Notes: a model not told the origin generated them from the sequence alone. Positions 18,322 to 27,779 are shown, numbered from the stretch's first letter. The stretch is DNA of 64,000 bases from Umezawaea tangerina (GCF_003002815.1 NZ_PVTF01000018.1:102492-166491); one strand, 5' to 3'. Numbers and translations are program-made.

Positions 18322-18438
18322 GACCGGACCTCCCGTTGATGAGCGCACCGGTAGGAAGGTAGGGCGCCGCGCCCCGGTCCGAGCGCTTCTGTCACCCGTT
18401 GCGGTGATCTCCTGACCGGACGTGCGATCGTTGTCGGT

Positions 18439-19641
18439 ATGACCAGCTCAGCCGGTGCTGAGGGGCAGCAGGCCTGGCCCGAGCTGTCCCGCACGACGTT
18501 GCGCGACCTCGAACGCGCGTCGGGCGACCTGGCCGCGTCCAGCGTGTCGGAGATGGAGCGCAGGCTGCCGTGGTTCCGGCGGATGCCCGCCGACCAGCGC
18601 GCGAGCGTGCTGCTGCTCATCCAGAACGGGGTCGCCGGGTTCGTGTCCTGGCTGGACGACCCGCGCCAGGCCATCCGGCTGACCGCGGAGGCGTTCCGGT
18701 CCGCGCCCAAGGACATCTCGCGCTGGGTCAGCCTGCGGCAGACCGTGGAGCTGGTGCGGATCGCGCTGGAGCTCTTCGAGCAGCAGCTGCCCAGGCTCGC
18801 GGCCGACGACGCCGAACGGGCGCGGCTCACCGAGGGCGTGCTGCGCTACGGGCGCGAGATCGCCTTCTCCGCGGCCACGTCGTACGCGGCCGCCGCCGAG
18901 GCGCGCGGCGCGTGGGACGCCCGGCTGGAGGCCCTCGTCGTCGACGGGATCGTGCGCGGGGACGCCGAGGAGTCGCTGCTGTCCCGCGCGGCCGCGCTCG
19001 GCTGGGACCCGGCCGCGGAGGCGACCGTGCTGGTCGGCAACCCGCCGTCGGACGACCCGCCCGCGGTCGTCTACGAGGTGCGCAGCCGGGCCGCGCGCAG
19101 CGCCCGGCCGGTGCTGCTGAGCGTGCAGGGCTCGCGGTTGGTCGTGGTGCTGGGCGGCGAGACCGACGACGGCGACGTGCTGGGCAAGATCGCCGAGGCG
19201 TTCGGCGACGGCGCGGTGGTCGCCGGGCCGACGGTGGCCAGCCTCGCCGAGGCGCACCGCAGCGCCAGCGACGCGCTGTCCGGGCTGCGCGCGGTCGTCG
19301 GCTGGCCCACCGCGCCCAGGCCCGTGCGGTCGCTCGACCTGCTGCCGGAACGGGCGCTCGCGGGCGACCCGGAGGCCGAGTGGCAGCTCGTCGACCGGAT
19401 CGCCAGGCCGCTGGAGGAGGCCAGCGGGTCGCTGCTGGAGACCGTGGACACGTTCCTGGAGGTCGGCGGGGTCCTGGAGACGTGCGCGCGGAAGCTGTTC
19501 GTGCACCCGAACACCGTGCGCTACCGGCTGCGCCGGGTCACCGAGCTCACCGGGCGCAACGCCCACGACGCGCGCGACGCCCTCGTGCTGCGGATCGCGC
19601 TGTCGGTCGGGCGGCTGGCGAAGGCGCGCGGTCTGTGGTGA
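18439..19641 (+). CDS. fasR: FasR-type activator of fatty-acid synthesis genes (PucR-like HTH)
   Basis: 400 residues. The C-terminal 'VLETCARKLFVHPNTVRYRLRRVTELTGRNAHDARDAL' region is the PucR/CdaR-type helix-turn-helix; the N terminus is a helical domain and the middle a GGDEF-like non-catalytic fold. Position immediately upstream of fabD-fabH-acpP-fabF is the same as FasR in Streptomyces (known to activate that operon), which supports the name. Starts at ATG 18439. The 205-bp gap before fabD should contain its binding site. Confidence 0.9.
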   Translation: MTSSAGAEGQQAWPELSRTTLRDLERASGDLAASSVSEMERRLPWFRRMPADQRASVLLLIQNGVAGFVSWLDDPRQAIRLTAEAFRSAPKDISRWVSLRQTVELVRIALELFEQQLPRLAADDAERARLTEGVLRYGREIAFSAATSYAAAAEARGAWDARLEALVVDGIVRGDAEESLLSRAAALGWDPAAEATVLVGNPPSDDPPAVVYEVRSRAARSARPVLLSVQGSRLVVVLGGETDDGDVLGKIAEAFGDGAVVAGPTVASLAEAHRSASDALSGLRAVVGWPTAPRPVRSLDLLPERALAGDPEAEWQLVDRIARPLEEASGSLLETVDTFLEVGGVLETCARKLFVHPNTVRYRLRRVTELTGRNAHDARDALVLRIALSVGRLAKARGLW

Positions 19642-19845
19642 TGTGCCGCCGAATGTCGCTTTGCGCCCGTCGGATGTGACCGACACCGCACCGGTTGGTG
19701 GGTGACACAGGTCGCTCTGTACAACACGTGCTGACGTTCTTCGGACATGTCGCGGCAATTTTTGTGGAAACCCTACAACTACGCACCCTGGACTTCGTCG
19801 ACAACGGCATCACTGCGGACGCCCGCGACCGTGTTCAGTTGCACT
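19642..19845 (+). promoter_or_regulatory. fabDHPF promoter region (probable FasR target)
   Basis: 204 bp between fasR and fabD without a gene. At about 19761-19777 the sequence TTGTGGAAACCCTACAA forms an imperfect dyad (TTGTnG...CnnACAA) within a lower-GC patch, the best candidate binding site. The fabD GTG lacks a clear Shine-Dalgarno. Confidence 0.4.
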
Positions 19846-20775
19846 GTGATCGCACTCCTCGCCCCCGGACAGGGTTCGCAGACTCCCGGCATGCTCGCCC
19901 CGTGGCTCGAGCTCGACGGGGCGCGGCAGCGGGTCGACGCCTGGGCCGAGGCCACGGGCCTGGACCTGGTCCGCCTGGGCACGACCGCCGAGGCCGAGGA
20001 GATCAAGGACACCTCGATCACCCAGCCGCTCGTCGTGGCGCTGGCGCTGCTCGCGTTCGAGGAGCTGCGCCGGCGGGTCGAGCTGCCGTCGGACACCATC
20101 ATCGGCGGGCACTCCGTCGGCGAGCTGGCCGCCGCCGCGATGGCCGGTGTGCTCAGCGCCGACGACGCCGTGGCGCTGGCCGCCGTGCGCGGGGCCGAGA
20201 TGGCCGCCGCGTGCGCGCTGCACCCGACCGGCATGGCCGCCGTGCTCGGCGGCGACGAGGCCGAGGTGCTGGCCCGCCTCGCCGAGCTGGAGCTCACGCC
20301 CGCCAACCGCAACGGCGCGGGCCAGATCGTCGCCGCGGGCCCGCTGGACGCGCTCGACAAGCTGGTCGAGTCGCCCCCCGGCACCGCGAAGATCCGCAAG
20401 CTGCAGGTCGCGGGCGCGTTCCACACCGCCTTCATGGCCCCGGCCGAGGAAGCGCTGCGCACCCGCGCGGCGGACGTCGTCGCGAACGACCCCGCCCTGC
20501 CGCTGCTCTCCAACGCCGATGGCACGATCGTCACCGACGGCGCGGACGTGCTGCGCCGGTTGATCTCCCAGGTGACCCGCCCCGTGCGGTGGGACACCTG
20601 CCAGGCCACCCTGGCCGGGCACGCCGTGCACGCGGTCGTCGAACTGCCTCCCGCGGGCGCGCTGACGGGTCTGGCCAAGCGAGAGTTGAAGGGCACCCCC
20701 ACCTTGGCTTTGAAGACTCCGGAGCACCTCGACAAGGTCGCCGAGCTCCTGGCCACCGCGGAGGCCGGTCGATGA
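19846..20775 (+). CDS. fabD: Malonyl-CoA:ACP malonyltransferase
   Basis: 309 residues from GTG 19846, where similarity begins ('VIALLAPGQGSQTPGML'). FabD loads malonate from CoA onto acyl carrier protein for fatty-acid elongation. Visible: 'GQGSQ' oxyanion loop, nucleophile Ser90 in 'GGHSVGELAAA', catalytic-site Arg and His regions ('GAFHTAFMAPA'). First gene of fabD-fabH-acpP-fabF. Its TGA overlaps the fabH ATG by four bases (ATGA), indicating translational coupling. Confidence 0.95.
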   Translation: MIALLAPGQGSQTPGMLAPWLELDGARQRVDAWAEATGLDLVRLGTTAEAEEIKDTSITQPLVVALALLAFEELRRRVELPSDTIIGGHSVGELAAAAMAGVLSADDAVALAAVRGAEMAAACALHPTGMAAVLGGDEAEVLARLAELELTPANRNGAGQIVAAGPLDALDKLVESPPGTAKIRKLQVAGAFHTAFMAPAEEALRTRAADVVANDPALPLLSNADGTIVTDGADVLRRLISQVTRPVRWDTCQATLAGHAVHAVVELPPAGALTGLAKRELKGTPTLALKTPEHLDKVAELLATAEAGR

Positions 20776-21749
20776 CCTCCATCAAGCTCCCGGCGGCGCT
20801 GTCCGGGACGCGCATCCTCGGCATCGGGAGCTACCAGCCCGAGACGATCGTCACCAACCACGACCTCGCGAAGGTCATGGAGACGTCGGACGAGTGGATC
20901 CGCGACCGCGTAGGCATCGTGAGCCGCCGGTTCGCGGGCAAGGACGAGAAGCTGACCGACATGGCCGTGGAGGCGGGCGCGAAGGCGATCGCCGACTCCG
21001 GCCTCACCCCCGGCGACGTCGACGCCGTGATCGTCGCGACCTGCACCATGCCGTCGCCGATCCCGAACGCCGCGGCGCAGGTCGCCGAGCGCATCGGCGT
21101 GACCGCCGCGCCCGCGTTCGACGTGAACGCCGCGTGCGCCGGCTTCTGCTACGCCCTGGCGACCGCGTCGGACATGGTCCGCTCGGGCAGCTCCCGCAAC
21201 GTGCTGGTGATCGGCGCCGAGAAGCTCACCGACTGGGTGGACCCGACGGACCGCTCCACCGCGATCATCTTCGCCGACGCGGCGGGCGCCGTCGTGGTCG
21301 GTCCCGGCGACGAGCCGAGCATCGGCCCGGTCGCCTGGGGCAGCGCGGGCGAGCTGGCGGACACCATCGCCATCGCCGACCGCAACTCCTCGATCCACCA
21401 GGAGGGCCAGGCGGTCTTCCGCTGGGCGACCACCCAGATCGCCCCCGTGGCGATCCGCGCGGTCGAGCTGGCGGGCGTCGAGCTGTCCGACGTGGACGTG
21501 TTCGTGCCGCACCAGGCGAACCTGCGGATCGTCGAGGCGATCGCGAAGCGGTTGCGCAGCAAGGGTGCGCGTGAGGACATGGTCATCGCGCGTGACATCG
21601 TGGAGTCCGGCAACACGTCCTCCGCCTCGATCCCGATGGCGCTCGACCACATGCGGGCGGCAGGCGAGATCTCCAGCGGGGACGTGGTGCTGCTCATGGG
21701 CTTCGGAGCGGGCCTGTCCTACGCGGGACAGGTCGTCCGGTGTCCGTGA
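20772..21749 (+). CDS. fabH: Beta-ketoacyl-ACP synthase III
   Basis: 325 residues from ATG 20772 overlapping fabD. FabH condenses a starter acyl-CoA (often branched in actinomycetes) with malonyl-ACP to begin fatty-acid chains. The Cys-His-Asn triad is visible: Cys122 in 'NAACAGFCYAL', His247 in 'VPHQANLRI' and Asn281 in 'ESGNTSSASIP'. 'ETSDEWIRDRVGI' near the N terminus is also diagnostic. Second gene of the fab operon. Confidence 0.96.
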   Translation: MTSIKLPAALSGTRILGIGSYQPETIVTNHDLAKVMETSDEWIRDRVGIVSRRFAGKDEKLTDMAVEAGAKAIADSGLTPGDVDAVIVATCTMPSPIPNAAAQVAERIGVTAAPAFDVNAACAGFCYALATASDMVRSGSSRNVLVIGAEKLTDWVDPTDRSTAIIFADAAGAVVVGPGDEPSIGPVAWGSAGELADTIAIADRNSSIHQEGQAVFRWATTQIAPVAIRAVELAGVELSDVDVFVPHQANLRIVEAIAKRLRSKGAREDMVIARDIVESGNTSSASIPMALDHMRAAGEISSGDVVLLMGFGAGLSYAGQVVRCP

Positions 21750-21825
21750 GCGGACCACCCATCAGTGCCCCGGCGGGACGGGACTGCCGTCCCCGCCGTC
21801 CACAGCAAGAAGGAAGGGACTTTCA

Positions 21826-22065
21826 GTGAGCAACGAGGACATCCAGAAGGGGCTTGCCGAGATCGTCGAAGAGGTCGCCGGTGTCGCAGCCGACGACGTG
21901 ACGGTCGAGAAGTCCTTTGTGGACGACCTGGACATCGACTCGCTGTCCATGGTGGAGATCGCCGTGCAGGCCGAGGACAAGTTCGGCGTGAAGATCCCGG
22001 ACGACGAGCTGGCCAACCTCAAGACCGTGGGCGATGCGGTGACCTACATCGCTAGCAAGGCATGA
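21826..22065 (+). CDS. acpP: Acyl carrier protein of fatty-acid synthesis
   Basis: 79 residues from GTG 21826 with AAGGAAGGG upstream. It is an acidic four-helix carrier; Ser39 in 'DLDIDSLSMVEI' is the phosphopantetheine attachment site. 77 bp separate it from fabH, and its TGA overlaps the fabF ATG (ATGA). Acts in the cytoplasm as the carrier of growing acyl chains between FabD, FabH and FabF. Confidence 0.97.
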   Translation: MSNEDIQKGLAEIVEEVAGVAADDVTVEKSFVDDLDIDSLSMVEIAVQAEDKFGVKIPDDELANLKTVGDAVTYIASKA

Positions 22066-23297
22066 CCACAAATCACGACGTCGTCGTCACCGGGCTGGGT
22101 GCAACCACCCCGCTCGGTGGCGATGTCGCCACCACCTGGGACGCGCTGCTCGCCGGTCGCAGCGGCGTGTCGACCAACAACATGGACTGGGTCGAGCGCT
22201 TCGACCTGCCGGTGCGGATCGCCGCGCAGCTCGCGGTCGACCCCACCGAGGTGCTTCCCAGGGTCGAGGCCCGCAGGCTGGACCGCAGCGAGCAGGTGGC
22301 GATGATCGCCGCCCGCGAAGCGTGGAAGGACGCGGGCCACAGCGACGACACCGTCGACAAGGACCGCCTGGCGGTCATCGTCGGCACCGGCATCGGCGGC
22401 GCCATGACGCTGCTGAACCAGGACGACCTGCTCGAGGAGCACGGCCTGCGCAAGGTCTCGCCCCTCACCGTGCCGATGCTGATGCCGAACGGCCCGGCCG
22501 CGCACGTGGGCCTGGAGTTCAAGGCCCGCGCCGGGGTGCACGCCCCGGTGTCGGCCTGCGCGTCGGGCGCCGAGGCGCTCGCGTGGGCGTGGCGGATGAT
22601 CCGCACCGGTGAGGCCGACGTCGTGGTGGCCGGAGGCGCGGAAGCGTGCATCTGCGCCATCCCGGTGGCCGGGTTCTCGCAGGCGCGCACGATGAGCACC
22701 CGCAACGACGAGCCGGAGAAGGCCTCGCGGCCCTTCGACACCGGCCGCGACGGGTTCGTCCTCGGCGAAGGCGCCGGGATCATGGTGCTGGAGCGCGCGG
22801 ACTTCGCCGCCGCCCGCGGCGCCAAGGTCTACGGACGGCTCGCCGGCATCGGCACCAGCTCCGACGGCTACCACATCACCGCCCCCGACCCCGAGGGCAC
22901 CGGACAGGCACGGGCGATCAGCGCGGCCCTGCGGACCGCGGGCCTCGACCCGAGCGACGTCGGCCACGTCAACTGCCACGCCACGTCCACCCCGGTGGGC
23001 GACGTCGCGGAGACGGTCGCCATCCGCAAGGCCATCGGCGACCACCCGGTGCTGAACGCCCCCAAGGGCGCGCTCGGCCACCTGCTGGGCGCGGCCGGGG
23101 CCGTGGAGGGGATCGTCACGCTGCTGTCGATCAGGGACGGCGTGATCCCGCAGACGCTGAACCTGGACAACCTGGATCCGGCGGTGGAGCTGGACGTGGT
23201 GGCGGGAGAGCCCCGGAAGGTGAAGCTGGAGGCGGCGGTGAACGACGCTTTCGGGTTCGGTGGTCACAACGTGGCGTTGGCGTTCACGCCTGCGTAG
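22062..23297 (+). CDS. fabF: Beta-ketoacyl-ACP synthase II
   Basis: 411 residues from ATG 22062. FabF extends acyl-ACP with malonyl-ACP. The Cys-His-His triad is intact: Cys166 ('SACASGAEA'), His306 ('NCHATSTPVGD') and His340 ('GALGHLLGAAGA'). Last gene of the fasR-fabDHPF cluster. The final 100 bp and the following spacer become G/T-rich before the palindromic element copy 2 at 23529. Confidence 0.96.
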   Translation: MTTNHDVVVTGLGATTPLGGDVATTWDALLAGRSGVSTNNMDWVERFDLPVRIAAQLAVDPTEVLPRVEARRLDRSEQVAMIAAREAWKDAGHSDDTVDKDRLAVIVGTGIGGAMTLLNQDDLLEEHGLRKVSPLTVPMLMPNGPAAHVGLEFKARAGVHAPVSACASGAEALAWAWRMIRTGEADVVVAGGAEACICAIPVAGFSQARTMSTRNDEPEKASRPFDTGRDGFVLGEGAGIMVLERADFAAARGAKVYGRLAGIGTSSDGYHITAPDPEGTGQARAISAALRTAGLDPSDVGHVNCHATSTPVGDVAETVAIRKAIGDHPVLNAPKGALGHLLGAAGAVEGIVTLLSIRDGVIPQTLNLDNLDPAVELDVVAGEPRKVKLEAAVNDAFGFGGHNVALAFTPA

Positions 23298-23528
23298 GTG
23301 GGTTGGGTTTTGGGTTTGAGTTTCGGGTAGTGCGGTCCGGGAGCCCGGTCGTGCGCTGGTCTGTTCTTGGGGTGCGTCGGGTGGCGTGGTCCGGGGGTGG
23401 GGTGGCGTGGGGCCGGGTTTTTGGTGTTCTGGGGGTGCCGCTGTGGGCTCGCCCGGTATGGGTGGCTCGGTGGGGCTCACCCGGTGTCGCTACCGCGGAC
23501 TCCGGGGTATCGCTACAGCTGTCTCCGG

Positions 23529-23648
23529 GTGCGGTCGGCTTGACTTGGGGCCCCTTTTTTGGGCTTCGTCGGGCGAAAAAGGGCAGGTGGTAGAGCCTGC
23601 CCGCCGACCAATTTTAAGCCCAAAAACCCCAAGTCAAGCCGACCGCAC
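23529..23648. repeat. Long palindromic element, copy 2 of 3
   Basis: Same design as copy 1. The outer arms pair over 22 bp (23529-23550 with 23627-23648) and the inner core is identical. Relative to copy 1 one outer pair is T-A instead of C-G, changed on both arms. The loop segment after CCGCCG reads ACCAATTTT here. It lies between fabF (+, ends 23297) and a convergent gene (-, ends 23925). The G/T-rich spacer 23298-23528 shows no gene. Confidence 0.9.
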
Positions 23649-23660
23649 GAGCGGACGAGC

Positions 23661-23810
23661 ATGCTCGCTTCCAGCGTCGTCGGGGGCTTGTGGGTTGGTC
23701 CAGCGTCGCTGGTAGGGCGGCTTATCGCTTCCAGCATTTGTTGGGTGGGTTGCTCGCTTCCAGCGTCGTCAGGTAGCTGGCTCGCTGCTTCCAGCGTCGT
23801 TGGGTGGATT
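23661..23810. repeat. Array of short CCAGCGTCGYTGG palindromes next to copy 2
   Basis: Five diverged copies of TCGCTTCCAGCGTCGTYGG lie about every 30-35 bp (around 23667, 23697, 23725, 23752 and 23787); one core, CCAGCGTCGCTGG (about 23700-23712), is a perfect palindrome. The same unit flanks copy 1 but not copy 3. Confidence 0.65.
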
Positions 23811-23820
23811 GTGTGCGGCT

Positions 23821-23895
23821 TCCGCGCTCCACCCCTCCGCGCTCCACCCCTCCGCGCTCCACCCCTCCGCGCTCCACCCCTCCGCGCTCCACCCC
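23821..23895. repeat. Five exact tandem copies of a 15-bp unit
   Basis: TCCGCGCTCCACCCC repeated five times without change, then a decayed sixth start. Located 30 bp downstream of the end of the minus-strand gene at 23925. Being a multiple of three it stays open in several frames, but no surrounding coding signal supports translation. Confidence 0.95.
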
Positions 23896-23924
23896 TCCGC
23901 CTTCCCCCTTCGCGCCGTGGCCTG

Positions 23925-24527
23925 TCAGCAGGCTTCGAACTGGGGGGTGTAGCCCTCGGGGCCGGTGTCTACGCGGAGGCTGTCGTCTTCGTTGCGCAAG
24001 GGGTAGACGACGTGCCAGCGGATGCAGTCCTCGGGGAGTTCGACGGGGGCCTTGGTGGGGTCTTGGACGCTGATGAAGCTGATCATGACGCGCAGGCGGT
24101 CGGTCGAGGCGGCTTCGATGCGTTGGACCATGACGGTGCCGTCGGTGGTGGAGTCGTAGTCGCGTTGCCACTTGGCCTCGGTGAAGGGACGGCTGAAGTC
24201 CTTGGTGACGACGGTGCGCCAGGTCTGGAAGTCGCGGGAGTTGATGGCGTCGAAGTAGCGCTGGAGCACCTCCTTGACGCGGGTGCCGTCGGGGTGGAAC
24301 GAGGCGTCGACGCTGAGGGTGACGGCGGGGTCGCCGGGCTGGTTGGAGCGCGGGACGGAGCTCGACGTGGAGCTGGTGGACGGGGCGGTGCCGGAGGCGC
24401 CGGGACTCGCGGGGCGCTGGTAGAGGTCGCGGGCGAGGAAGCCGCCCGCGACGGACGCGGCGGCCACCAGGACAGCGGTCGGCAGGACCCAGCGGGCGCG
24501 GGGGCGCCGGTGCTCGTCGGTCGTCAC
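23925..24527 (-). CDS. Membrane-anchored or secreted protein with NTF2-like domain
   Basis: About 200 residues if started at GTG 24527 (open frame to 24545). Short Arg-rich cytoplasmic start, one hydrophobic helix (about 15-35, 'WVLPTAVLVAAASVAGGFLA'), a Ser/Thr/Pro linker and a domain of about 130 residues: 'VKEVLQRYFDAINSRDFQTWRTVVT' and 'LPEDCIRWHVVYPL' resemble SnoaL/NTF2-like folds seen in actinobacterial Mce-associated and other surface proteins. Two cysteines (in 'EDCIRW' and at the C terminus, 'FEAC') may pair. Role unknown. Confidence 0.7.
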   Translation of the reverse strand: MTTDEHRRPRARWVLPTAVLVAAASVAGGFLARDLYQRPASPGASGTAPSTSSTSSSVPRSNQPGDPAVTLSVDASFHPDGTRVKEVLQRYFDAINSRDFQTWRTVVTKDFSRPFTEAKWQRDYDSTTDGTVMVQRIEAASTDRLRVMISFISVQDPTKAPVELPEDCIRWHVVYPLRNEDDSLRVDTGPEGYTPQFEAC

Positions 24528-25229
24528 GTTTCGAGCGTGCCACAACCAGCAGGTGCACCGGGAACCGGCTGTGCGCTACCGGGTGACACGGATGAGACTT
24601 TTATTCCACTCGAACGTGTGACGAATGTGCACAATTGTTCTGCGATTATCGCGTGAGGAATCCTCATAACAACCGATCGGGGGACATTGATAATCCTATC
24701 GTGGCCATCGACAGGGTCGATGGCGTGACAAGTTCCCACGTTCGCGAGTTGCAGAGTGCGACATCGATCAGGAGTCGAACAGAACAGGCCGGCAGAGCGA
24801 CCTGGGGAAATGCGGTTCCGTACCGCTGAATGGACAAACCCGGTGCGGCGGAAGGCCCCATTCGCGCGGTTGCCCCACCTGTCCGATGAGCACGCAGGGT
24901 GATGACCCCCAAAACGCGGGTCGTCATTCGAACGAGAAGCGGAAATACCGCTGGTAGAGCGGGGTACGGCTTTGTGAACTGACTAGTTCCGTTTAGTTGG
25001 GGCCGCCGTCGTTACGGGAGCGTTACACCCTGACAAACATCGCGATCGGGTGAATTCATTCGACAATGGTCGACAGCGCGTCGTAAATGCGAGGGTAGGT
25101 CACTGAATTCGGCCCCTCCAACGGTCCAAGACGCGTCGCCCGACTGGCGGATTGGATTCACTGTGCCAACTGTGCGGAAATATGCCGGTCCCGATAACGA
25201 GTTGGGAACATCCAAGGGAGGGAATTCCG
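24528..25229. other. 702-bp intergenic region upstream of the lanthipeptide locus
   Basis: No gene is supported here. G+C is clearly lower than in flanking genes, with AT-rich patches (around 24595-24710 and 24960-25130), as usual for divergent promoters of developmentally regulated clusters. A short dyad TCGAC-N4-GTCGA lies at 25060-25073. The ribosome site GGGAGGG at 25216-25222 serves the synthetase. No regulator gene of the Ram/Amf type is adjacent. Confidence 0.5.
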
Positions 25230-27779
25230 GTGGATCTCCGCTATGAGGCTTACTGCTTCGCGGATCGTCACTTCTACGACGTCCAGAGCCATGCGGAAAC
25301 CTCCGTCGACGATTTCTCCCGCGAGCTCCCCGAGCTCCCCGACGGCTGGTCGCAGGGCGAGAAGAACATCTGGCGGCACCTGCACCCCAAGGGTGCGGTG
25401 CTGGCGAAGCAGGGCTGGAAGATCCACGTGTCGGCGACGGTGGCGAACGCGGGTCGCGTCCTCAAGGCGACCTACGACTACTGCGTCGAGCACCGGATCT
25501 CCTTCAAGTACCTGCGCACCCAGTCGATCGTGCTGGCCCGCAACTCGAAGTACGCCCCCCGCGAGGCCAGCGGCAAGCTGGTCGCGATCTACCCGGCCGA
25601 CGAGGTCGAGCTGGAGCGGATCCTGGTCGAGCTGTCCGAGCTGCTCGACGGCGAGGATGGCGCGTACATCCTCAGCGACCTCCGCTACGGCGCCGGTCCG
25701 CTCTACGTGCGCTACGGCGGGTTCGTCGAGCAGTGGCTGGAGCGGGACGGCAAGCAGGTGCTGGCGATCGAGGGCCCGGACGGCGAGCTCGTGCCGGACC
25801 AGCGCAAGCCGAACTTCTGGGTCCCCGAGTGGGTCGAGCTGCCCGCGTTCCTGGTGCCGCACCTGGCCGCCCGCAACGGCGGCGACCCGGACGAGTTCCC
25901 CTACGACGTGGTGCGCTCGCTGCACTTCTCCAACGGCGGCGGCGTGTACCTGGCGACCCGCAAGGCCGACGGCGCCGAGGTGGTGCTGAAGGAGGCCCGG
26001 CCGCACGCCGGGCTGGACCGCGACAACACCGACGCCGTGGTCCGGCTCGACCGCGAGTTCAAGATCCTGACCAGGCTGGACGGGATCCCCGGCGTGCCCC
26101 AGGTGTACGACCGCTTCACCGTGTGGGAGCACCACTTCCTGGCCATGGAGTACATGCCGGGCAGGCCGCTCGGGCAGTGGCTGGGCATGCACTACCCGTT
26201 GACGCACAACGGGGTCGGCGACGAGCGGATCACCGAGTACACGGCCCGCGCGCTCGCCGTGGTGGACCGGGTCGAGGCCACGGTCGAGGCGCTGCACCAG
26301 CGCGGTGTGGTCTTCGCCGACCTGCACTCCCTCAACATCCTGCTCGACGACGACGACAGCATGTCGCTGATCGACTTCGAGCTCTCCTTCCACCTCGACG
26401 CCCCCCGCAGGCCCACGCTCGGCGCGCCCGGCTTCCAGGCGCCGCCCGACCGCGAGGGCTTCGAGATCGACGAGTACCCGCTGGCCGCGCTGCGGCTGTG
26501 GCTGTTCCTGCCGCTCAACGAGGTGCTGGAGCTGGCACCGTCCCGGCTGCGGTCGCACCTCGACTTCATCCGGCGCCGGTTCGGCCTGTCCGAGGAGTAC
26601 TGCGCTCGGATCGAGCGCGTCCTCACCCCCCGCGGCGAGGTGCCGCCCGCACCGGCCAGGACGTCGCTCGACGAGCGCGACCCGGACTGGCGTGCGGTGT
26701 GCCGGGACATCACGACCGCGATCCTGGCCAGCGCGACCCCGGAGCGGACCGACCGGCTGTTCCCCGGCGACATCGAGCAGTTCGAGGTCGGCGGCGCGTG
26801 CTTCGCCTACGGCGCGGCGGGTGTGCTGCACGCGCTGCACGTCAGCGGGCAGGGCCGGTTCCCCGAGTACGAGCAGTGGCTCCAGGACTCGGTGCGGCGC
26901 GACCCGCCGAAGCAGCCCGGTTTCTTCACCGGCGCGCACGGCATCGCCTACGTGCTGGAGGAGTTCGGCCACCAGGAGCTGGCGACCGACCTGGTCACCG
27001 AGTACGCGAAGACGCTGCCCGGCACGGTGGACCACGGGCTCGGCAGCGGGCTGTCGGGCGTGGGCCTCAACCTGCTGCACTTCGCGGACGTCCGGGAGGA
27101 CGACGACTTCCTCGGCCAGGCCATCGGGATCGCCGACCGGCTGGGCTTGGAGCTCCAGCTCGCCGAGGGGCCCGGTCCCAAGGCGAAGGCCGGTCTGCTG
27201 CACGGCTGGTCGGGCCCGGCGCTGCTGTTCCTGCGGCTGTTCGAGCACAGCGGCGACCGCGGCTGGCTCGACCTGGCCGGGCAGGCGCTGGACCGCGACC
27301 TCGCGGAGTGCATGGTCGCCCTCGACGGCTCGACGCAGGTTCGCGACGGCGGTTACCGCACGCTGCCCTACGTCGAGGTCGGCGGCGCGGGCATCGCGCT
27401 GGTGCTCAACCAGTACGCCCGGCACGCACCCGACGCCGAGAGCGTCACCCGACTTCCCGACCTGCTGCGCGGCGCCGCGGGCGAGTTCGTGATCCACCCC
27501 GGCCTGGTGCTCGGCCGGATGGGTCTGCTCGCGACGTTGGCGCAGGCCGTGCGGCGACAGCCCGACCCGGTGTTCGAGCAGGCGATGCGACGACACCTGG
27601 CCGCGCTCGCGTGGCACGCCGTCCCCTACCGGGACGGGTTGGCGTTCCCCGGCATGCAGCTGCGGCGGCTGTCGATGGACCTCAACACCGGCGGTGCCGG
27701 TGTGCTGCTGGCGCTGGCCTCCGTGATGGACGGGGACGCCTCGGTGCTCCCGTTCCTCGGAGCCGCGCCCACCCCATAG
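25230..27779 (+). CDS. Class III lanthipeptide synthetase (LanKC)
   Basis: 849 residues from GTG 25230 ('VDLRYEAYCFADRHFYD', the family's N terminus). Three domains: phosphoserine/threonine lyase (about 1-215), Ser/Thr-kinase-like (about 225-470; Lys254 in 'VVLKEA', 'FADLHSLNILLD' with Asp364 and Asn369, 'IDFELS' with Asp382) and a LanC-like cyclase (about 515-849; 'GFFTGAHGIAYVL', 'GLLHGWSGPALLFL', 'LNTGGAGVLLAL'). The cyclase lacks the Cys/Cys/His zinc ligands, placing it in class III, not IV. The enzyme phosphorylates and eliminates Ser/Thr of the precursor at 27847 and forms (methyl)lanthionine or labionin rings. Confidence 0.95.
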   Translation: MDLRYEAYCFADRHFYDVQSHAETSVDDFSRELPELPDGWSQGEKNIWRHLHPKGAVLAKQGWKIHVSATVANAGRVLKATYDYCVEHRISFKYLRTQSIVLARNSKYAPREASGKLVAIYPADEVELERILVELSELLDGEDGAYILSDLRYGAGPLYVRYGGFVEQWLERDGKQVLAIEGPDGELVPDQRKPNFWVPEWVELPAFLVPHLAARNGGDPDEFPYDVVRSLHFSNGGGVYLATRKADGAEVVLKEARPHAGLDRDNTDAVVRLDREFKILTRLDGIPGVPQVYDRFTVWEHHFLAMEYMPGRPLGQWLGMHYPLTHNGVGDERITEYTARALAVVDRVEATVEALHQRGVVFADLHSLNILLDDDDSMSLIDFELSFHLDAPRRPTLGAPGFQAPPDREGFEIDEYPLAALRLWLFLPLNEVLELAPSRLRSHLDFIRRRFGLSEEYCARIERVLTPRGEVPPAPARTSLDERDPDWRAVCRDITTAILASATPERTDRLFPGDIEQFEVGGACFAYGAAGVLHALHVSGQGRFPEYEQWLQDSVRRDPPKQPGFFTGAHGIAYVLEEFGHQELATDLVTEYAKTLPGTVDHGLGSGLSGVGLNLLHFADVREDDDFLGQAIGIADRLGLELQLAEGPGPKAKAGLLHGWSGPALLFLRLFEHSGDRGWLDLAGQALDRDLAECMVALDGSTQVRDGGYRTLPYVEVGGAGIALVLNQYARHAPDAESVTRLPDLLRGAAGEFVIHPGLVLGRMGLLATLAQAVRRQPDPVFEQAMRRHLAALAWHAVPYRDGLAFPGMQLRRLSMDLNTGGAGVLLALASVMDGDASVLPFLGAAPTP

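Noticed and set aside
23821..23895. CRISPR array
   Set aside because: Units are 15 bp and directly adjacent with no spacers, and no cas gene is present.
25230..27779. Class IV (LanL) lanthipeptide synthetase
   Set aside because: The cyclase domain lacks the Cys-Cys/His zinc ligands that class IV enzymes retain.
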